Below are positions 60,036 through 64,000 of a stretch of 64,000 nt of DNA, one piece after another (position 1 is the stretch's first letter; the number at the start of each line of letters is the position of its first letter). The DNA lies in assembly GCA_025267735.1 (NCBI GenBank), contig CM046301.1, positions 64,003,872 through 64,067,871 of the forward strand, read 5' to 3'. The DNA comes from Mactra quadrangularis (taxonomy: Eukaryota > Mollusca > Bivalvia > Venerida > Mactridae). The position numbers were made by a program, and so were the translations under genes. A model generated the notes under the pieces. The model was given only the letters and a program-made list of their open reading frames with translations. It made no database searches and was not told where the DNA came from.

Positions 60036-60590
60036 TAGTTTAAATGATATGTTGATGAAACTAACTTGTACGGATTGGTTAATTATCTCAGATAAACCTT
60101 TATGTCTTTTTTTCATGAGAAAATGGGAATTAGTTTAAAACTCCTAAAACATGAGTTTGTCCAGGGACATTTGGAGATCTCTGTATATTGTTTAGAAGTA
60201 TTCTGGCATCAATACAAGAGTTGGAAAGTTGATACAGACTTCCATGAATGATAAAACATTAAAATTAGTTAATGGCACGTGGCTATTGTTATCAAATTGA
60301 ATAAAACATGTGTCTTAGTAACATGATAACATATTTTAAGGAACTATTAATGATGGCTTTATGCCACACGTACATACAGAGTATACGGTGTTGTAAGGTT
60401 TTCAAATTGGAGGTAAATAAAGTGTACAAAGAGTATAAACATCTGGAGTATCATAGGGTCTGTTTTACAAAGAGATTGTGTACTTTTCTTTCTGAATCTA
60501 AAGTAAATCGAATCTGACAAATGATATCTAACTGTTTATTACTGAATATGAATAGCCAACAAAAGGACATAAAATCGAGTATGCTAAAAA

Positions 60591-60831
60591 CTTAAAAAGT
60601 TGAAGTGCGATTTTAAGTCTGCTTCCATCAGCTGACTTTATTATTCAGTTGTACTATAACCTCTGATCATTGAAATCACCTTCAGGCAGGTGTTCCCTCA
60701 CAGTACACAGTTACACCTGGATATAATGGAACACTTGTAGATGAATTTAATGCTCGGTACCCCTAGTGGGGATCGAACCCGGGTGCTCTCGATCCCTAAG
60801 TGCGCGTCCTGCCACTTGACCACTGCTCCTA
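60591..60831 (-). repeat. tRNA-derived SINE (family 2), minus strand
   Basis: Best preserved copy of the family. The complement has agtggtcaagtggcaggacg and box B GGGTTCGATCCCC. It lies in the 1.5 kb spacer between the two copies of the long duplication. Confidence 0.75.
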
Positions 60832-60839
60832 TGCTACGT

Positions 60840-61837
60840 ATAAGGGTGGCCGTGCTGGTCCCGGTTTCATAAACAAACTTTAGTACGAACTCATTAACAG
60901 ACTCAAGTGTTTTTGGTCTCTAAATAGTTTATCAATGCAGTTGGGGTTGCTGTATAAAATGGTCATAATAATGAATAATGAATGTATCAGCATAAAATAT
61001 CATGGGTTTTATTAAAAACTTAAAGCCATAAATTCAGATTTAATTTGAGACTAAATTCAACAGTTTATTAACAGACTCAATTCAATACAATTAAACTAAA
61101 CCTTATCCAATATGTTAGACAGTTTAATTTTATACAATGTGGATTTGAAACAATAATTGGAGTTTCTAATAATACTACATTTTGTTGTAACATTGATTAA
61201 ATAAGTACAATTAATGATAAAAACATTAGATTGAGTTTGAGTACAAAGTTGAGTTTTTTCGTGAAACTGGGCCCTGGTCGCACATGATTTGTATACAAAC
61301 GATGAGAGATTCTCTCATCCCCGCTTAGCAAGGGTCTCTGGTGTTAGAAAAAATACTAACTATCCCACGTCGCGAAACTTGATTAAGGAAAATTGAACGA
61401 ACATTGTTCTTAGCACTTAATAAAAGCTTGTGTCTAGAAGCCTTAGCACTTTCAAGAACAGCGAGTTGGAAATCGTCTGCTGCAATATGCATGAAAAGGT
61501 GAAGTAAAACTTCAAATTCAACGTCATTTTACAGTAAAACAGAAATACGTTAATTAAACACAAGTTGATACAAAATACATTCATTAACTTTTACTCATGT
61601 CAAAAACAAAAACTATTCATGTGATAAGCGATCTTAATTTACCTAATATGAATTAAACAATGCAATGAAATATTTTATATGGCGACGTTATTTTGTCATT
61701 CATTATTTTAATCATGTTAGACATTATAATTAATTTTCAGTCATCGTTTTCATGATAATTATTCATTGCATTACATACTTATTATAATCTGTCTTTTTAA
61801 TTAGAAAAAAATAGAACAATTGACGGTTTACGGTCTA
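60840..61837. other. Spacer between the duplicated blocks
   Basis: AT-rich, no gene recognised. Confidence 0.5.
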
Positions 61838-62649
61838 CTTCTATAGATCAAACTTACTCCAAGTCAATAAATCAAATTTTAAATGGATTTCCTGGTGATT
61901 TTAGATGCTAGACAGTTGATGGGTATAGTTATAACATGGGTGGGAAAGTCACCAATTAAGTATATTTTATGTCTGACTCTTACAATGCTATGTTAGAAGG
62001 CTTATGATAATGAATTACAAAATGGTCATTTACAGGAATGCTGAGGTGTTAATTATCAAGTCAATGTGAGGGCAAGATGCTCCTTTCACAGATCGCGTTA
62101 TTGTAATCTCCATGATTTATAAAACTAATGACAAAAGATAAGTTTGTGACTTGTGGCTTTACAGGCCATTAATATCATATTACATCGTATGAACCTCAGC
62201 CCACGAAGACAATAGAGGCGTGAAATAGAATCTTAGGTTATAAAAATGAACATTTCGTTTCGTACAAGGAATCTGTTGTAGTAAAATGTCCTAAAATAGT
62301 AACCAGTTTATCATTATACCGGATACATGCAATAAAATTGTCTAGTCGACTTAGTGGAATGACCGTGAAAACAACCTCTTAAGTTTTCATGCATGATTGT
62401 GGAGAAAGAATTTTTATAGTTTTTTACCGTAATACCCATAAACCTATGAATGTTCAGACTCATCAACTTTTGAATATTGTACGTTAACCCCTGATCATTG
62501 ACACCACCTTCATGCAAGCGATCTCTCACCCCAGTAGGGATTGAAATCGGTACCTCTCGATCTCTAAGTGCGCGTCCTAGCACTGGACAACCGCTCTTAC
62601 GATGACACAAAACGTAATGACTCATTTTTTTCCAAACTTATCACCTATA

Positions 62650-62963
62650 GCCTGTTCAATTACCCTAAACGTTCCAAAACGTTCCGTAACGATACATTCG
62701 GAACTCCTCGGCCATTCGCTGCGAATAATCTCGGACATATTTAGACGCTATTTTGAAACTACCGGTGTTGAAGTAAACAAATATACGACCGTTCAGGCAA
62801 TGCGTGATGTTTCGTTTTTAGTCCATAAAACACTTATCAATCACTTATTGCCTTCACGATCGTATATTTGTTTATTAGATTAGATTATTCGCAGCGAATG
62901 GCCGAGGAGTTCCGAATGTATCGTTACGGAACGTTTTGTAACGTTTAGGTAAATTGAACAGGC
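62650..62963. mobile_element. MITE with GCCTGTTCAATTACCC ends, duplicated copy
   Basis: Same as 58937-59250 at +3,713; duplicated with the block rather than independently inserted. Confidence 0.85.
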
Positions 62964-63376
62964 TAATAGTTTTAGTTCTATTTATAAGCTGTAACAAATT
63001 CATTGTTCGTATATGTAATGATTCAACATACTGGATTGCTACCAATATGTATGATTATCACATTGCAGCACCTGCATGCACATATACATCCACACCTTAC
63101 TTAATGAAATCATTTTCCATGAAACTCACCATGAAACAAACATACAGTGCCGTCTACAAGTCAGGAAAGAAATTTCAGAAAAAAATATCAAGCATACTGC
63201 GAGTATGAGATCTATAATTTAAGTTTATTTATCTTTTTCCTCTATATTATGCATATGTTGTTTTGTGCATGTTTGTTTGTTTCTGTTGTTGTTGTTTTAA
63301 ACTGTATACAATGTTCATGTAAATTGTATTTGAAAATAACTATTACGTTTGTATTGAACTTGGAAATTTTAACATA

Positions 63377-63748
63377 CAGTACCCACCAAAAGTTTGGAGA
63401 CATTTTCAATTTGTAGGCCTACTGAATAGCTTTTATCCGAAATTTGATGATAGTTTATTCTAAAATGCTTTTATATTTTGCTTTATTATTTGGTATCCAA
63501 TTTATTCATGAATAAGACAGAAAAATCATAATAACTACGTTATGGAAAATAATTACGATAAACATGGTTTTGGTGGCTTTAGTATGTCTGATGCTGAATC
63601 TTATAAATGCGCTTCATTCATAAAATGTGTTTTCATTTGATCACAAACCAGGGTTAAATATATTAGAAATAATGATTCTATAAAAATAATCAGCAACATT
63701 CAAGAATTGTTGTAAATTTCTTTTGTCTTCAAACTTTTGGTGGTACTG
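63377..63748. mobile_element. Tc1/mariner-type MITE, duplicated copy
   Basis: Same as 59664-60035 at +3,713. Confidence 0.82.
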
Positions 63749-64000
63749 TAGTTTAAATGATATGTTGATGAAACTAACTTGTACGGATTGGTTAATTATC
63801 TCAGATAAACCTTTATGTCTTTTTTTCATGAGAAAATGGGAATTAGTTTAAAACTCCTAAAACATGAGTTTGTCCAGGGACATTTGGAGATCTCTGTATA
63901 TTGTTTAGAAGTATTCTGGCATCAATACAAGAGTTGGAAAGTTGATACAGACTTCCATGAATGATAAAACATTAAAATTAGTTAATGGCACGTGGCTATT

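Larger units (their letters stand above)
58125..60287 (+). repeat. Long duplication, copy 1
   Basis: Starts cttctatagatcaaacttac. The same sequence appears from 61838 to the window end at a constant offset of 3,713 with no difference noticed by eye; open frames in both copies are identical. Confidence 0.95.
61838..64000 (+). repeat. Long duplication, copy 2 (cut by window end)
   Basis: Repeat of 58125-60287, including the SINE (62397-62599) and both MITEs (62650-62963 and 63377-63748). The true right end lies outside the window. Confidence 0.95.

Overview
The window looks like nuclear DNA of a lophotrochozoan animal, most likely a bivalve mollusc. It is AT-rich, has spliced genes with GT-AG introns, low gene density, tRNA-derived SINEs and a very dense population of small DNA transposons. 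The organism call is inference from gene structure and repeat style; no species can be named.

Left part (1-11,700): an 8-exon portion of a Hedgehog acyltransferase gene (HHAT, MBOAT family) runs on the minus strand. The exons join in phase to about 477 codons, include a 36-base microexon, and keep the catalytic WHG histidine and the upstream aspartate. The N-terminal exon was not found and the last exon lies left of the window. The introns carry several TIR elements, SINEs and an inverted pair of about 410-base repeats that brackets four exons.

Middle-left (11,900-27,200) is a transposon thicket without a recognised host gene. It holds three foldback-type elements whose inverted arms are built of short repeats; each uses a different arm motif but each is flanked by a direct repeat of 9 bases (or 11 that includes 9). 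It also holds four copies of a TA-flanked MITE in mixed orientation, a pogo/Tigger-like element with a deleted mariner inside it, an element with ACGTTG-rich arms nested in the largest foldback, and hairpin MITEs with 8-base duplications.

Middle (28,000-38,300): a LINE reverse transcriptase tail, then two uninterrupted plus-strand reading frames of 646 and 475 codons. Both encode basic, low-complexity, probably disordered proteins that I do not recognise. A 27-copy minisatellite follows the first.

Right part (38,600-64,000): mainly MITEs and SINEs, but with a clear signal recognition particle RNA gene (7SL, minus strand, 42,216-42,513) that has a T-run terminator and an upstream TATA box, and one signal-peptide exon at 49,043-49,153 that should start a secreted or membrane protein gene with a long first intron. 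From 58,125 a block of at least 2,163 bases reappears apparently unchanged 3,713 bases downstream and runs off the window end.

There is no operon logic here; the genes look independent. The most unusual content is the set of foldback elements with differing arm motifs and a common target-duplication length, and the layered nesting around 13.8-17.8 kb and 21.2-25.9 kb.
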